Positions 43,393-53,127 of a DNA stretch of 64,000 nt are shown here, piece after piece; the stretch's first letter is position 1, and every line of letters starts with the position of its first letter. The DNA comes from Gemmatimonadota bacterium (lineage in GTDB: Bacteria > Gemmatimonadota > Gemmatimonadetes > Longimicrobiales > Gaopeijiaceae). Under the pieces are notes generated by a model. That model was not told the origin of the DNA. It made no database searches and worked only from the letters and a program-made list of their open reading frames with translations. The position numbers and the translations under genes were made by a program. Where the stretch lies: assembly GCA_007121455.1 (NCBI GenBank), contig SKKN01000027.1, positions 38,435 through 102,434 of the forward strand, read 5' to 3'.

Positions 43393-46300
43393 CTACAGCT
43401 TCAGCCCTCGCTCGAGCGTCTTCAGCGTGCGGGGAGCGGCCGGGCGGAGAAGCGCATCGCGAAGGGCCTGGTCGAGTCTCTCATTCTTCCGGTCCGCGAT
43501 CTTCCCTCCCCTGTCGAACGAGTGGATCTCCCCCGCAACTCTCGCCGCGACCGGGATGCCGTCCCGGTAGACGACACGATTTCCGGTCACCGATGGCACC
43601 CGTTCGCCGGGAGTGATGATTCCGGTGAGATTGAGCGGGTCGGCTCCAGACACCGAGACCAGGGACCCGTCACGCCCCTCCGCCCGGACCGTTCGGAGCA
43701 GCGAAACCGCTTCGGGGAGGGCGAACTGCTCTCCGCTCACTCCCGCCACGAACCGGCCGCCCCGAATCTCTCCGCGGGCCTCGAGACGCCGCAGGACCCG
43801 TGTCACGACCCGCCATGGGGGCGACCCCGCCTCCCGGTGCACCAGTCGCCGGAAGACGACGCCGTAGCGAAGGAGCAGCGCGCGGACGAAGGCTTCGATG
43901 GCCGCGTCGGAAGGATTCGGTGGCCCGGCCGTGGCGAGCAGCGCCCACCGACCCGCAGTATCGACACCATACGGGGACGTCGTTCGTCGCCGACGCTGTC
44001 CATCGAGGGGCTTTCGTCGGTCGGATGGGGTGAGGAGCGCCCGGAGGCCGGAGATGCCATCCGAGCTCACGAGGCCCACAGCGGCGAGCTCTCCCAGGGC
44101 TTCCTCCACCTGAGTCCGCAGGAGGCCGCTTTCCGCCACCAGGTCGTGGAAGAACGACGCCCCCTTTTCCTCGAGCACCTCCACGACCGCACGGGCAGGC
44201 GTCGAGAGCTCCGCGCCATTGTCCCCGACCATCTCGAGCCAGAGAGCACTCGTCCGACGGAGAAAGAGCGAGACGGGTGAGGAGCGGGTGAGCGCCGAAG
44301 GGGCACCCGGGTCGTGCCCCGGCCAGATCCGCCCCCATCCGATCCGCCCGGTGGCGCTGAGCTGATCCAGGAGCTCGGGGCCGTATCCTTCGCACCGCGA
44401 CGGCAGGACGTCGAGCTCCCAGGCGACCGCCGGAAGCTCACAACCATCGAGCTGCTCGAGTACCTTCATCAGCCCCTCGGGGCCCACCACCCGATGTCCC
44501 GCCTCGACCCGCTGCCACCGGAAGAGAAACCGCATCAGATCGGCCGTCGACACCGGCTCGATCTCGGCTCGAAGGCGGTTCAGGGTATGCCGATGGATGC
44601 GAATGAGCAGGCGACGGTCGCACCACTCCTCCTCGCCGCGGTCGGGCGTAAAGAAACCCCGCAGCACCGCCCCCTCCCCCTCCAGGGCGGCGAGGGCCCC
44701 ATGGACGGAGACGGGACGAAGACCGAGAGGGGCGGCCAACTCCTCCACCGTCACGGGACCCAGGATCTCGAGACGGCCGCGGAGAAGCTCCCGAAGCGCC
44801 TCCTCGGGGTCGGCCGGCAGCTCCGTCACGGCCTCGGTCGCTCCCGCCAGCAAGGCCACCACCTCCCCGACCCGCTCGACGGCGACGCGCACCGGATCCC
44901 CCTCCGGGCCGGCCAGCCGTCGCACACGTCCCTCCTCCGCCAGCACATCCCAGTGCTTCTCCCACCCCCTCCTCATCTCATCGTCGGTGAGGAAGCCGGA
45001 AAGCATGAGGGCATCGTGGAGCTCGTCCGGGTTTTCCGCCGTGGGCCTCGCCTCCTCGCGGACCCGTTCGATCGCGGAAGCATCCAGAGCACCGAGATCG
45101 TCTGCCGACGTGGGCTCCGTCGCACGCCTCGTATACACCGCTCGTGCGCGACGCTCTTCGAGTGGCGCGTCATCCAGGAACTCGAACACCCGGGCGTTCA
45201 GGAGCTGGGACGCGAGGGGCGAAGGCTCGGGCGTGTCCCGCGCGACGAGCTCCACCTCACCGGCGAAGACGCGCTCGAGGATTCGGCGGAGGCCCTCGTA
45301 GTCCATCGCCTCCTCCAGGCAGTCCCTCAGTGCCTGACGTACCAGGGGATGCTCCGGGACGTCCCGGTCGCCCCCGATGTTCTCGAGGCAGGCCGCGGCG
45401 TCCGGAAAGACGGCCGCGAGGAGGTCCTCCGCCTGCATCCGCTGGAGGGGAGGTGGAACGCGGCCGCCACCCCGGGCTCTCGGCACCGCCAACGCTACAT
45501 TCGCCGCCCATCGCCAGCGGACGTGGAAGAGCGGTGAATCCAGCACGGCCTGAACGAGGACGTTCCGGACCTTCTGGGGGTGCAGGTACCGGAAGACCTC
45601 CTCGAGCGGGAAGGAGTGCTGAGGCCCGAGGGAGAGAAGAACCCCCTCGTCGGTCGCCGCCGCCTGGAGCTCGAAGTTGAAGGTACGGCAGAACCGCTTC
45701 CTGAGCGCGAGCCCCCACGCCCGGTTCACCCGTGCCCCGAACGGGGCGTGGAGGATGAGCTGCATTCCCCCGGAGTCGTCGAAGAATCGCTCCAGAACGA
45801 GCGCATCCTGCGTCGGCACCACGCCGAGGAGGCGGCGGGTCTCGGCCAGATACGAGACGAGCTGCTCCGCTGCTTCGAGCGGAAGCCCGGTCTCCTCCAC
45901 GACCCGGCCGGCCGCGGCCTCAGGAGATCCATCCTCCACCGACACCCATTCACCCACGTCACGTCGAAGCCGAGAGACGCCGGCGGACAGCTCGTCGGAG
46001 CGCGCCGGAGCCTCGCCCAACCAGAATGGAATGTTCGGCGGCTCGCCCAGTGCATCCGCCACCCGCATCACTCCCCGCTCCACCCGGAGCACCCGCCACG
46101 ACGCGTTCCCGAGCTGGAAGACGTCCCCCGCCATGCTCTCCACCGCGAAATCCTCGTTCACGGTGCCGACGAAGGTGCCCGGCGGCTCCACGACGACGCG
46201 GTAGTCCGCATTCTCCGGAATCGCCCCTCCGGAAGTGATCGCGGTCAAGCGAGCTCCCCGACGCCCTCGGAGGCGTCGGTTCACACGGTCACGGTGGAGG

Positions 46301-47778
46301 AGAGCCCCGCGGCGGCCGCGACGGGTGCTGAAGCCTCGGGAGAGCATCCCGAGCACTTCCTCGTACTCGACTTCGTCCAGCGCCCGATACGGCCATGCCC
46401 GCCGAACGAGCTCGAGGAGGTCCCCCTCGTCCCAGTCCTCGGCCGCGGCTTCGGCCGTGATCTGCTGAGCGAGCACGTCGAGGGGTTTGTCTTGCATCAC
46501 GAGCCGGTCCAATTCGCCGCGACGCACCTCCCGGAGGAGGGCGGCGCACTCCACGAGCTCGTCCCGCGAGAGGGGGAACAGCCGGCCCCGGGGGGTCCCG
46601 GTAACCGTATGCCCGGAACGTCCGACCCGCTGAAGGAGGGTCGCGATCCGACGCGGGGTGCCGAGTTGCACGACGAGATCCACATGGCCGATGTCGATGC
46701 CGAGCTCCATCGAGGCGGTGGCGACGAGCACCCCGAGCCGCCCCTCCTTCAGGCGCGCCTCCGCGTCGAGCCGCCGCTCCTTCGACAGAGAGCCATGGTG
46801 CGTCGCGACCCGTTCCTCTCCGAGCCGCGTCGCGAGATGTCGCGTCACACGCTCCGCCAGCCGACGCGTGTTCACGAAAACGAGCGTCGTGCGGTGACTC
46901 CGGGCGAGAGCCGCCACCTGGTCGTACACACCTTCCCACCGCTCCGTCGACATGACCGCCTCGAGTGGGGAATCCGGAACCTCGAGCGCCAGCTCGAGCG
47001 CACGGACGTGCCCCTGGTCCACGATGCCGCACTCGGGGGCGCCCTCGTCATCCACGCCTCTCGTCCCCACGAGGTAGCGCCCGACCTCCACCAGGGGCTT
47101 CTGGGTCGCAGAGAGTCCGATCCGCTGGAGGCGCCGTGTCGTCACGTGCTCGAGCCGCTCGAGGGAAAGCGCCAGATGGGAGCCCCTGCGTGAATCGATG
47201 ACTGCATGGATCTCGTCCACGATCACCGTCCGCACCGTGCGGAGCATCGCACGACTCCGGTCGGCCGTAAGCAGGAGGTAGAGGGACTCCGGGGTCGTGA
47301 CGAGGATGTGCGGCGGCCGGCGAAGCATCGCCGCACGCTCGGATTGAGGAGTGTCCCCGCTCCGCACCGCCGCACGGATATCCACCGATGGATAGCCCAT
47401 CTCCCGAGCGAGCTGCCGGATCTCACGCCGGGGTTCCGCCAGGTTCCGGTGGATGTCGGCGGAAAGGGCTTTGAGCGGAGACACGTAGATGACGCGAACC
47501 TCGTCGGGAAGCATGCCGCCGGAGCCGTTCCGGGACCCATCGGGGGCAGGGCCGTGCTCCGGGCAGACCTCACCCCGCATCTCGAGACCCTCGCGAAGGA
47601 GGTCGTCGAGGGCAATCAGAAAGGCGGCAAGCGTTTTTCCGGATCCGGTGGGCGCGGCGATCAGGGTATTCCGCCCGCTTCGGATGTGCTCCCACCCAGC
47701 CGTCTGTGCAGCCGTGGGAGCCTCGAACCGGCTTTCGAACCAGCGCGAGACGACGGGGTGAAAGTCGTGGAAGGGCAT
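43393..47778 (-). CDS. lhr: Lhr-family large ATP-dependent helicase
   Basis: This superfamily-2 3'-to-5' helicase is linked to DNA repair in bacteria and archaea. The 1461-residue protein has the helicase core at the N-terminus (about 1-450): Walker A IAAPTGSGKTLAAF, motif II VDEIHAVIDSRRG, SATQKPL, and motif VI LLQRVGRSGHTV. The Lhr winged-helix and core domains follow, then a long C-terminal half of about 600 residues like the E. coli-type Lhr tail with repeated winged helices (ELAAVGLVSSDG, RVLRRLEARGEIRGGRF). The ATG at 47778 is at the natural start of the domain; the frame before it is shadow. Confidence 0.93.
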   Translation of the reverse strand: MPFHDFHPVVSRWFESRFEAPTAAQTAGWEHIRSGRNTLIAAPTGSGKTLAAFLIALDDLLREGLEMRGEVCPEHGPAPDGSRNGSGGMLPDEVRVIYVSPLKALSADIHRNLAEPRREIRQLAREMGYPSVDIRAAVRSGDTPQSERAAMLRRPPHILVTTPESLYLLLTADRSRAMLRTVRTVIVDEIHAVIDSRRGSHLALSLERLEHVTTRRLQRIGLSATQKPLVEVGRYLVGTRGVDDEGAPECGIVDQGHVRALELALEVPDSPLEAVMSTERWEGVYDQVAALARSHRTTLVFVNTRRLAERVTRHLATRLGEERVATHHGSLSKERRLDAEARLKEGRLGVLVATASMELGIDIGHVDLVVQLGTPRRIATLLQRVGRSGHTVTGTPRGRLFPLSRDELVECAALLREVRRGELDRLVMQDKPLDVLAQQITAEAAAEDWDEGDLLELVRRAWPYRALDEVEYEEVLGMLSRGFSTRRGRRGALLHRDRVNRRLRGRRGARLTAITSGGAIPENADYRVVVEPPGTFVGTVNEDFAVESMAGDVFQLGNASWRVLRVERGVMRVADALGEPPNIPFWLGEAPARSDELSAGVSRLRRDVGEWVSVEDGSPEAAAGRVVEETGLPLEAAEQLVSYLAETRRLLGVVPTQDALVLERFFDDSGGMQLILHAPFGARVNRAWGLALRKRFCRTFNFELQAAATDEGVLLSLGPQHSFPLEEVFRYLHPQKVRNVLVQAVLDSPLFHVRWRWAANVALAVPRARGGGRVPPPLQRMQAEDLLAAVFPDAAACLENIGGDRDVPEHPLVRQALRDCLEEAMDYEGLRRILERVFAGEVELVARDTPEPSPLASQLLNARVFEFLDDAPLEERRARAVYTRRATEPTSADDLGALDASAIERVREEARPTAENPDELHDALMLSGFLTDDEMRRGWEKHWDVLAEEGRVRRLAGPEGDPVRVAVERVGEVVALLAGATEAVTELPADPEEALRELLRGRLEILGPVTVEELAAPLGLRPVSVHGALAALEGEGAVLRGFFTPDRGEEEWCDRRLLIRIHRHTLNRLRAEIEPVSTADLMRFLFRWQRVEAGHRVVGPEGLMKVLEQLDGCELPAVAWELDVLPSRCEGYGPELLDQLSATGRIGWGRIWPGHDPGAPSALTRSSPVSLFLRRTSALWLEMVGDNGAELSTPARAVVEVLEEKGASFFHDLVAESGLLRTQVEEALGELAAVGLVSSDGISGLRALLTPSDRRKPLDGQRRRRTTSPYGVDTAGRWALLATAGPPNPSDAAIEAFVRALLLRYGVVFRRLVHREAGSPPWRVVTRVLRRLEARGEIRGGRFVAGVSGEQFALPEAVSLLRTVRAEGRDGSLVSVSGADPLNLTGIITPGERVPSVTGNRVVYRDGIPVAARVAGEIHSFDRGGKIADRKNERLDQALRDALLRPAAPRTLKTLERGLKL

Positions 47779-47944
47779 AGCGGAGTTTCTACCCGCCCGC
47801 GGTCCTCCCGGTTCGAACGCAGCCGCCGGAACGGCACCGAGCCCTGGCCGGACGACATCGGCCACCGGTCCTCGTTGCCTTTGGGTGGAAGCTTTGTTTC
47901 GTTTCGGTGGGAGCTTCCCGTGCCCAGAGAGTGTGAGCGAACCG

Positions 47945-49468
47945 ATGCGCGTCGACGACGTATTCTGGGCCTTGGTGGTCCTTGCCTTCCTCCTCCTCGT
48001 CGCGCGGATCCTCCGGCAACGGACGGTCGTCTTTCGACGCATCTTCCTGCCCAGCTCGCTGATCGCCGGTGGCCTGGGCCTCCTCCTCGGCCCGCAAGTC
48101 CTGGGCTGGATCATCCGGCAGATTGCTCCGCGGCGGCCTGAGGAGCCGCCACACCTTCTCGCCGAAGGACTCTTCCCCGAGGAGGTCCTGGACGTCTGGA
48201 GCTCCCTGCCGGGCCTTCTCATCAACGTCGTCTTCGCCGCCCTCTTGATGGGGAAGGCGATCCCCGGACTCCGAACCGTCTGGAATACCGCAGGGCCACA
48301 GGTCGTCGTAGGTCAGACGATCGCGTGGGGACAGTACGTGGTGGGGCTCACGCTCGCGATGCTCGTCCTCACACCCGTCTACGGCCTGCCTCCCGCCGCC
48401 GGAGCGCTGATCGAGATCGGATTCGAGGGAGGGCACGGGACTGCAGCCGGAATGCAGACGGCCTTCGAGGCGGTGGGCTTCGACGAGGGCTACGACCTGG
48501 CGATCGCTCTCGCGACCGTGGGTCTCGTCGGGGGGGTCCTGATTGGAACGGGGCTGATCAACTGGGGGGTTCGCCGCGGGGTCATCGAAGCGCCCGAGCG
48601 GATGGACTCGCTCGACGACGTGCGCTTCTTCGACGAAGAACCATCGGGAGAAGAGATCGCGGAGTTCCGGCGGGAGAAGGAGCGTGAGAGCCAGCCGACG
48701 GACCCGCTCTCGCTCCACCTCGGCATCGTGGCCCTCGCGATCGTGATCGGATGGCTCATCCGGGAGGGGCTCGTCGGCTTCGAGCAGATGACCTGGGGCC
48801 GGCCGGTGGAGGACGGCGAGCCCCTGGTGATCCTCGGCTACGTGCCCCTCTTTCCGCTGGCGATGGTCGGCGGAGTCCTCGTCCAGCTCGCCGTGGACCG
48901 GATGGGCGTCGGCGATCAGGTGAGTCGCCGGCTGATGAACCGGATCTCCGGGGCCTCTCTGGACATCATCATCGTCGGAGCCGTCGCCACGGTCTCCCTC
49001 CAGGCGATCGGCACCCATTTCGTGCCCTTCCTCCTCCTCACCACCGCGGGAATCGTGTGGTCTCTCGCCGCCGTCATCCTCCTCGCCCCCCGGGTCGTGC
49101 CGACGCACTGGTTCGAGCGGGCCGCAGGCGACTTCGGGCAATCGATGGGGGTCACGGTCACGGGCCTCCTCCTCATGCGGGTTGCCGACCCCTCGAATCG
49201 GTCCGGCGCGATGGAGAGCTTCGGCTATAAGCAACTCCTCTTCGAGCCCGTGGTCGGAGGCGGTCTCTTCACCGGCTCGTCCGTGGCTCTCATCGCGGCC
49301 TTTGGCCCCCGGCCGCTTCTGATCCTGACCCTGGGGCTCACCCTCTTCTGGATCGTCTTCGGCCTCATCGCATTCGGAAAGGAGTCCAGGGAGAACCGGA
49401 AAGCCGAGGCGCGGACCCGCGCTGACCGTGCAACGGCTCGCCCTCAGCCGAGATCCCATTCCGAATGA
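47945..49468 (+). CDS. GltS-like sodium/glutamate symporter family protein
   Basis: This is an integral membrane transporter of 507 residues with about 12 segments. Features consistent with the GltS fold are the two inverted halves, with a glycine-rich re-entrant hairpin GALIEIGFEGGHGTAAGMQ in the first and FEPVVGGGLFTGSSVALIAAFG in the second. The cytoplasmic loop (about 220-255) is acidic. Substrate specificity is not certain. I use ATG 47945 rather than the earlier ATG 47885, since the membrane domain begins there. The gene is divergent from lhr and lies 60 bases before dnaE2. Confidence 0.78.
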   Translation: MRVDDVFWALVVLAFLLLVARILRQRTVVFRRIFLPSSLIAGGLGLLLGPQVLGWIIRQIAPRRPEEPPHLLAEGLFPEEVLDVWSSLPGLLINVVFAALLMGKAIPGLRTVWNTAGPQVVVGQTIAWGQYVVGLTLAMLVLTPVYGLPPAAGALIEIGFEGGHGTAAGMQTAFEAVGFDEGYDLAIALATVGLVGGVLIGTGLINWGVRRGVIEAPERMDSLDDVRFFDEEPSGEEIAEFRREKERESQPTDPLSLHLGIVALAIVIGWLIREGLVGFEQMTWGRPVEDGEPLVILGYVPLFPLAMVGGVLVQLAVDRMGVGDQVSRRLMNRISGASLDIIIVGAVATVSLQAIGTHFVPFLLLTTAGIVWSLAAVILLAPRVVPTHWFERAAGDFGQSMGVTVTGLLLMRVADPSNRSGAMESFGYKQLLFEPVVGGGLFTGSSVALIAAFGPRPLLILTLGLTLFWIVFGLIAFGKESRENRKAEARTRADRATARPQPRSHSE

Positions 49469-49510
49469 CGCATCTGCGCATGTGTGTCCCACACTGGCTC
49501 TCGACCCATC

Positions 49511-49527
49511 TTCGGTATATATTCGGT
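49511..49527 (+). promoter_or_regulatory. TTCGG-N6-TTCGGT box before dnaE2
   Basis: TTCGG (49511-49515) and TTCGGT (49522-49527) are spaced 11 bases start to start, as before imuB. The inner TATATT (49518-49523) fits a -10 element and ends 5 bases before the ATG at 49529, so the message would be leaderless or nearly so. No strong -35 is visible (TGGCTC at about the right distance). The match with imuB is 14 of 17. Confidence 0.5.
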
Positions 49528-49528
49528 C

Positions 49529-52500
49529 ATGGTTCCCCCTCCCTACGTCGAGCTCCACTGTCACTCCGGCTACTCCTTCCGGGACGGCGCCTCCCATCCG
49601 GACGAGCTCGTGCTCCGCGCGAAGGAGCTGGGCTACCCTGCGCTCGCGCTCACGGACCACGACGGGCTCTACGGCTCCATGGAGTTTGCGCACATCGCAC
49701 GGGAGTTGGAGATCCAGCCGATCACCGGAGCGGAGGTCACCGTGAAGGGGTGCGGGCTCCCGGGGGAGGAGGAGCTCCGCTTCCACCTGACGCTCCTCGC
49801 CGAGACGCCGACGGGCTACGCGAACCTCTGCCGCCTCCTCACCGAGGCCCACATGGAGAGCCCCCGGGGGGATCCGGCCCTCTCCCTTCCCGTACTCCTT
49901 GCCAGAACGGAGGGCCTCATCCTGCTCACCGGCTGCCGTCGGAGCCCTCTCCTCCACGCTCTCGAGGACGCCACCTCCACGGGGGAAGCCTTCCTCCAGC
50001 GTCTGACCGCGGCCTGCAGCCCAGGGAGCGTCTTCGTGGAGCTACAGGAGAACGGGGTGAAGGGGGACGGGAAGCGCGGTCGGGCCCTCGGGTGCCTCGC
50101 GGACCGGATGGAGGTTCCGGTGGTAGCCACCGGAAACGTCCACTACCACCGGCGGAGACGCCACCGCCTCCAGGACGTCCTCACCGCGATCCGTCACCGG
50201 ACCACCCTCGATGCCTCCACCGGCTTCCGACGTCCCAACTCCGAGTTCTACCTGGCTCCCCCCGAGGTGATGGCCCGGCGGTTCGAGGGGAGAGAGGACG
50301 CACTCCGGAACACCCTCCGGATTGCCGATCGGTGCGCGATATTCGACCTCACCCGGGACCTGGGATACACCTTCCCCGACTTCGAGGGGAGCGAGTGCGG
50401 CGAGCCCGCGATCGCAGTCCTCACACGGGTTTGCCGGGCAGCCTTCGAGGAGCGCTATGCCGAGGATCCCGCCCGAGCCTTTCCAGGCATCACTCCGACC
50501 CCGACACTCGCGCACAGAGCTCGGGAGCGACGATCGGAGGCAGAGCAGCGCCTGGAGGAGGAGCTCGCTCTCGTGGAGCGGCACGGCCTCTCCGGCTTCT
50601 TTCTCGTCTACCGCGACATCATGGAACTCGGCCGGGAGATAGCGGCGCGAGTTCGGAAGGACGCACCCCGGGCGCGCTCGAACCTCCCGCCGGGACGAGG
50701 GCGGGGCTCCTCCGTCTCTTCCGTCATCTGCTACCTCATCGGCCTCTCCCACGTGGATCCGGTGGAGGCGAACCTCTCGCTGGGACGGTTTCTGAACGAA
50801 GCGCTCGAGTCCGTTCCGGACATCGACCTGGACTTCCCCCGCGAGATCCGCGAGGCACTCATCCTCGCCGTCTATGAGAAGTACGGGAGCGAGCACGCAG
50901 GCCTCGTCGCCACACTTCCCACCTACCGCATCCGCTCCGCTGTTCGGGAGGTGGGGAAAGCCCTGGACCTTCCCGCCGGCGACCTGGAGAAGCTGGCGAA
51001 GCTCGCCGGGGGAAGCTCGATCGGGGATCTGGAGGCGGAGATGGAACGGCTTCCCGGCTTCGAGGACAAGGTGAAAAATCCTCTCTGGAAGCTCTTCACG
51101 GAGCTCGTGGCGGAGGTTGCCGGCTTCCCCCGACACGTCTCTCAGCACGTGGGGGGGATGATCATCTCCTCCCGTCCTCTCGTGGAGCTCGTCCCACTGG
51201 AGCCCGCCGCCATGGAGGGTCGAGTCCTCTGTCAGTGGGACAAGGACTCCTGCGATGACGCGGGCTTCATCAAGATCGATTTCCTCGCGCTGGGGATGCT
51301 CTCTCTCGTGGAGGAAGCCACGGACCTCATCGCCGAACGAGGGAGTGCGGAGGAGGTCTCGGTTCCCACGATCGACGGGGCTCCGGACCTCTCCCGCATC
51401 GACCTCCACGACGAGGCGATCTACGACCGGATCTGCGACGGAGACACCGTGGGCATCTTCCAGGTGGAGAGCCGGGCCCAGATCCAGATGCTCCGTCGGG
51501 TCCGGCCCAGGAATCTTCCGGAGCTCGCCGTTCAGGTCGCCATCGTCCGGCCCGGCCCCATCGTGGGTGGTGCGGTGAACCCCTACGTCCGGCGACGGGA
51601 AGAGGCACGATCGAACCCGAACTACCGCACTCCCTACTTGCACCCTCTCCTGGAGAAACCCCTCGAGGAGACGATGGGAGTCGTCATCTTCCAGGATCAG
51701 GTTCTTCAGGTCTGCCGTGCACTCGCCGGGTTCACGGACGGCCAGGCCGAAGGTCTCCGGCGAGCGATGAGCCGAAAACGCTCGAAGAAAGCAATGGGAA
51801 GCTACCGGAAGGCCTTCCTCGAGGGAGCAATGGCCCGGGGAGTGGAGGAAAAGGTGGCCGAGGAGGTCTTCGAGCACGTGGTGGCCTTCTCCGAGTTCGG
51901 CTTTCCCAAGTCGCACGCCGCCGCCTTCGGGCTTCTCGCATACCAATCCGCCTGGCTCCGGTACTACTTCCCCACCGAGTACACCGTGGCCCTCTTCAAC
52001 AACCAGCCCATGGGATTCTACTCCCTCGACGCGATTGCCCGGGATGCCCGTCGAAACGGAGTCCGGACACTCCTTCCCGATGTGAATCGCAGCGATGTCC
52101 GGTGCACAGCGGAGGGAGCCGACCTCCGGGTGGGGCTCGGCTTCATTCGTGGATGGGGAGAGGGAATCACGAAGCGGGTGGTCGAGGAGCGAAAACAAGG
52201 CGGCCCCTATCGCTCCCTCGTGGACTTCCTTCGACGGACCCCCGCCGCTCTCAAACGCCCGGCCGTGGAGAACCTGATCTGGGTGGGGGGGATGGACAGC
52301 ACGGGACTCACCCGGCGAGAGCTTCTCTGGCAAGCAGGCCTCTGTCTGGGCCCTGAAGGAGCGGAGCCCTCCCGAACGCGAGGTCGGAATGACGACCCTC
52401 AGCTCTCCCTGGCCCTGACCGATCCGTACGCCGCTCTTCCCTTCTCCGATTCGAGCGCCGAGGAGAGGCTCGTGGCCGAGTACCGGATGCTTCACTTCTC

Positions 52501-53008
52501 CACCGAGCTCCACCCGCTGTCCCTCGTGCGGGAGCGGCTCCCCTCGGAAACCGTGACTTCGGGACACCTCCCCGACCTCCCCCAGGGGTCCATCGTGGAG
52601 CTGGCCGGGGTGGTCGTGGCCCGTCAGCGGCCGCAGACGGCAAAAGGATACGTCTTCGTTCTCATGGAAGACGAGGACGGACCCGTGAACGTCATCGTGA
52701 AACCCGACATCTACGAGCGGCACCGAGCCAAAGTACGCATGGAACCCTTCCTCGCCGTCCGGGGGCGGCTACAGAAGGATGGCTCCACCCTGAACGTGAT
52801 CGCCCGGGAAGTTCGGGCGCTCCGCGGTGACCTCACGCCCCTCGTTCCAGACGCCCTGGAGTATTTTCCGGAACGGAGAGGAAGCGTGTCGGGAGCAGAA
52901 GCTTCCGCTCCTTCGGCCTCCGTTCGGACCTCGAGCGCCACACCGGACCCCTTCCGCTATCTCACGGCCCTCCGGGAGAATCCTCCCGATGCGAAGAGCT
53001 TCGGGTGA
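49529..53008 (+). CDS. dnaE2: Error-prone DNA polymerase III alpha subunit (DnaE2/ImuC)
   Basis: This C-family polymerase performs mutagenic translesion synthesis with ImuB. The 1159 residues have an N-terminal PHP domain (YVELHCHSGYSF, ALTDHDGLYG), the polymerase core with the catalytic acids in PDIDLDF and KIDFLALGML, SKKAMGSYRKAF in the fingers, FPKSHAAAFGLLAYQSAWL, and an OB fold at about 1010-1090 (VELAGVVVARQRP, VNVIVKPDIYER). Length and the PHP-C-terminal layout match DnaE2 rather than the replicative DnaE1, being shorter and without a tau-binding tail. It is 17 kb from imuB but carries the same upstream box. Confidence 0.92.
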   Translation: MVPPPYVELHCHSGYSFRDGASHPDELVLRAKELGYPALALTDHDGLYGSMEFAHIARELEIQPITGAEVTVKGCGLPGEEELRFHLTLLAETPTGYANLCRLLTEAHMESPRGDPALSLPVLLARTEGLILLTGCRRSPLLHALEDATSTGEAFLQRLTAACSPGSVFVELQENGVKGDGKRGRALGCLADRMEVPVVATGNVHYHRRRRHRLQDVLTAIRHRTTLDASTGFRRPNSEFYLAPPEVMARRFEGREDALRNTLRIADRCAIFDLTRDLGYTFPDFEGSECGEPAIAVLTRVCRAAFEERYAEDPARAFPGITPTPTLAHRARERRSEAEQRLEEELALVERHGLSGFFLVYRDIMELGREIAARVRKDAPRARSNLPPGRGRGSSVSSVICYLIGLSHVDPVEANLSLGRFLNEALESVPDIDLDFPREIREALILAVYEKYGSEHAGLVATLPTYRIRSAVREVGKALDLPAGDLEKLAKLAGGSSIGDLEAEMERLPGFEDKVKNPLWKLFTELVAEVAGFPRHVSQHVGGMIISSRPLVELVPLEPAAMEGRVLCQWDKDSCDDAGFIKIDFLALGMLSLVEEATDLIAERGSAEEVSVPTIDGAPDLSRIDLHDEAIYDRICDGDTVGIFQVESRAQIQMLRRVRPRNLPELAVQVAIVRPGPIVGGAVNPYVRRREEARSNPNYRTPYLHPLLEKPLEETMGVVIFQDQVLQVCRALAGFTDGQAEGLRRAMSRKRSKKAMGSYRKAFLEGAMARGVEEKVAEEVFEHVVAFSEFGFPKSHAAAFGLLAYQSAWLRYYFPTEYTVALFNNQPMGFYSLDAIARDARRNGVRTLLPDVNRSDVRCTAEGADLRVGLGFIRGWGEGITKRVVEERKQGGPYRSLVDFLRRTPAALKRPAVENLIWVGGMDSTGLTRRELLWQAGLCLGPEGAEPSRTRGRNDDPQLSLALTDPYAALPFSDSSAEERLVAEYRMLHFSTELHPLSLVRERLPSETVTSGHLPDLPQGSIVELAGVVVARQRPQTAKGYVFVLMEDEDGPVNVIVKPDIYERHRAKVRMEPFLAVRGRLQKDGSTLNVIAREVRALRGDLTPLVPDALEYFPERRGSVSGAEASAPSASVRTSSATPDPFRYLTALRENPPDAKSFG

Positions 53009-53127
53009 AGGCTTCGCAAACCCTGGTCCGGCCGCACGGAGGTGAATTACGTTTTTTTCATGCACCCGCGACTCGCCCGCGGGAGATCGCTCGATGCTCT
53101 TCACCCCGTGATCGAAGGTCCACGCGC

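Noticed and set aside
47789..49957. 722-codon open frame on the minus strand, very Glu/Asp/Arg rich
   Set aside because: It is antisense to the GltS-like gene and the start of dnaE2; composition is that of a reverse-frame artefact.
50042..52723. 893-codon minus-strand frame
   Set aside because: Antisense to dnaE2, whose motifs are complete.
53049..53056. T7 run upstream of the LRR lipoprotein as a terminator for dnaE2
   Set aside because: No stable hairpin precedes the T-run.
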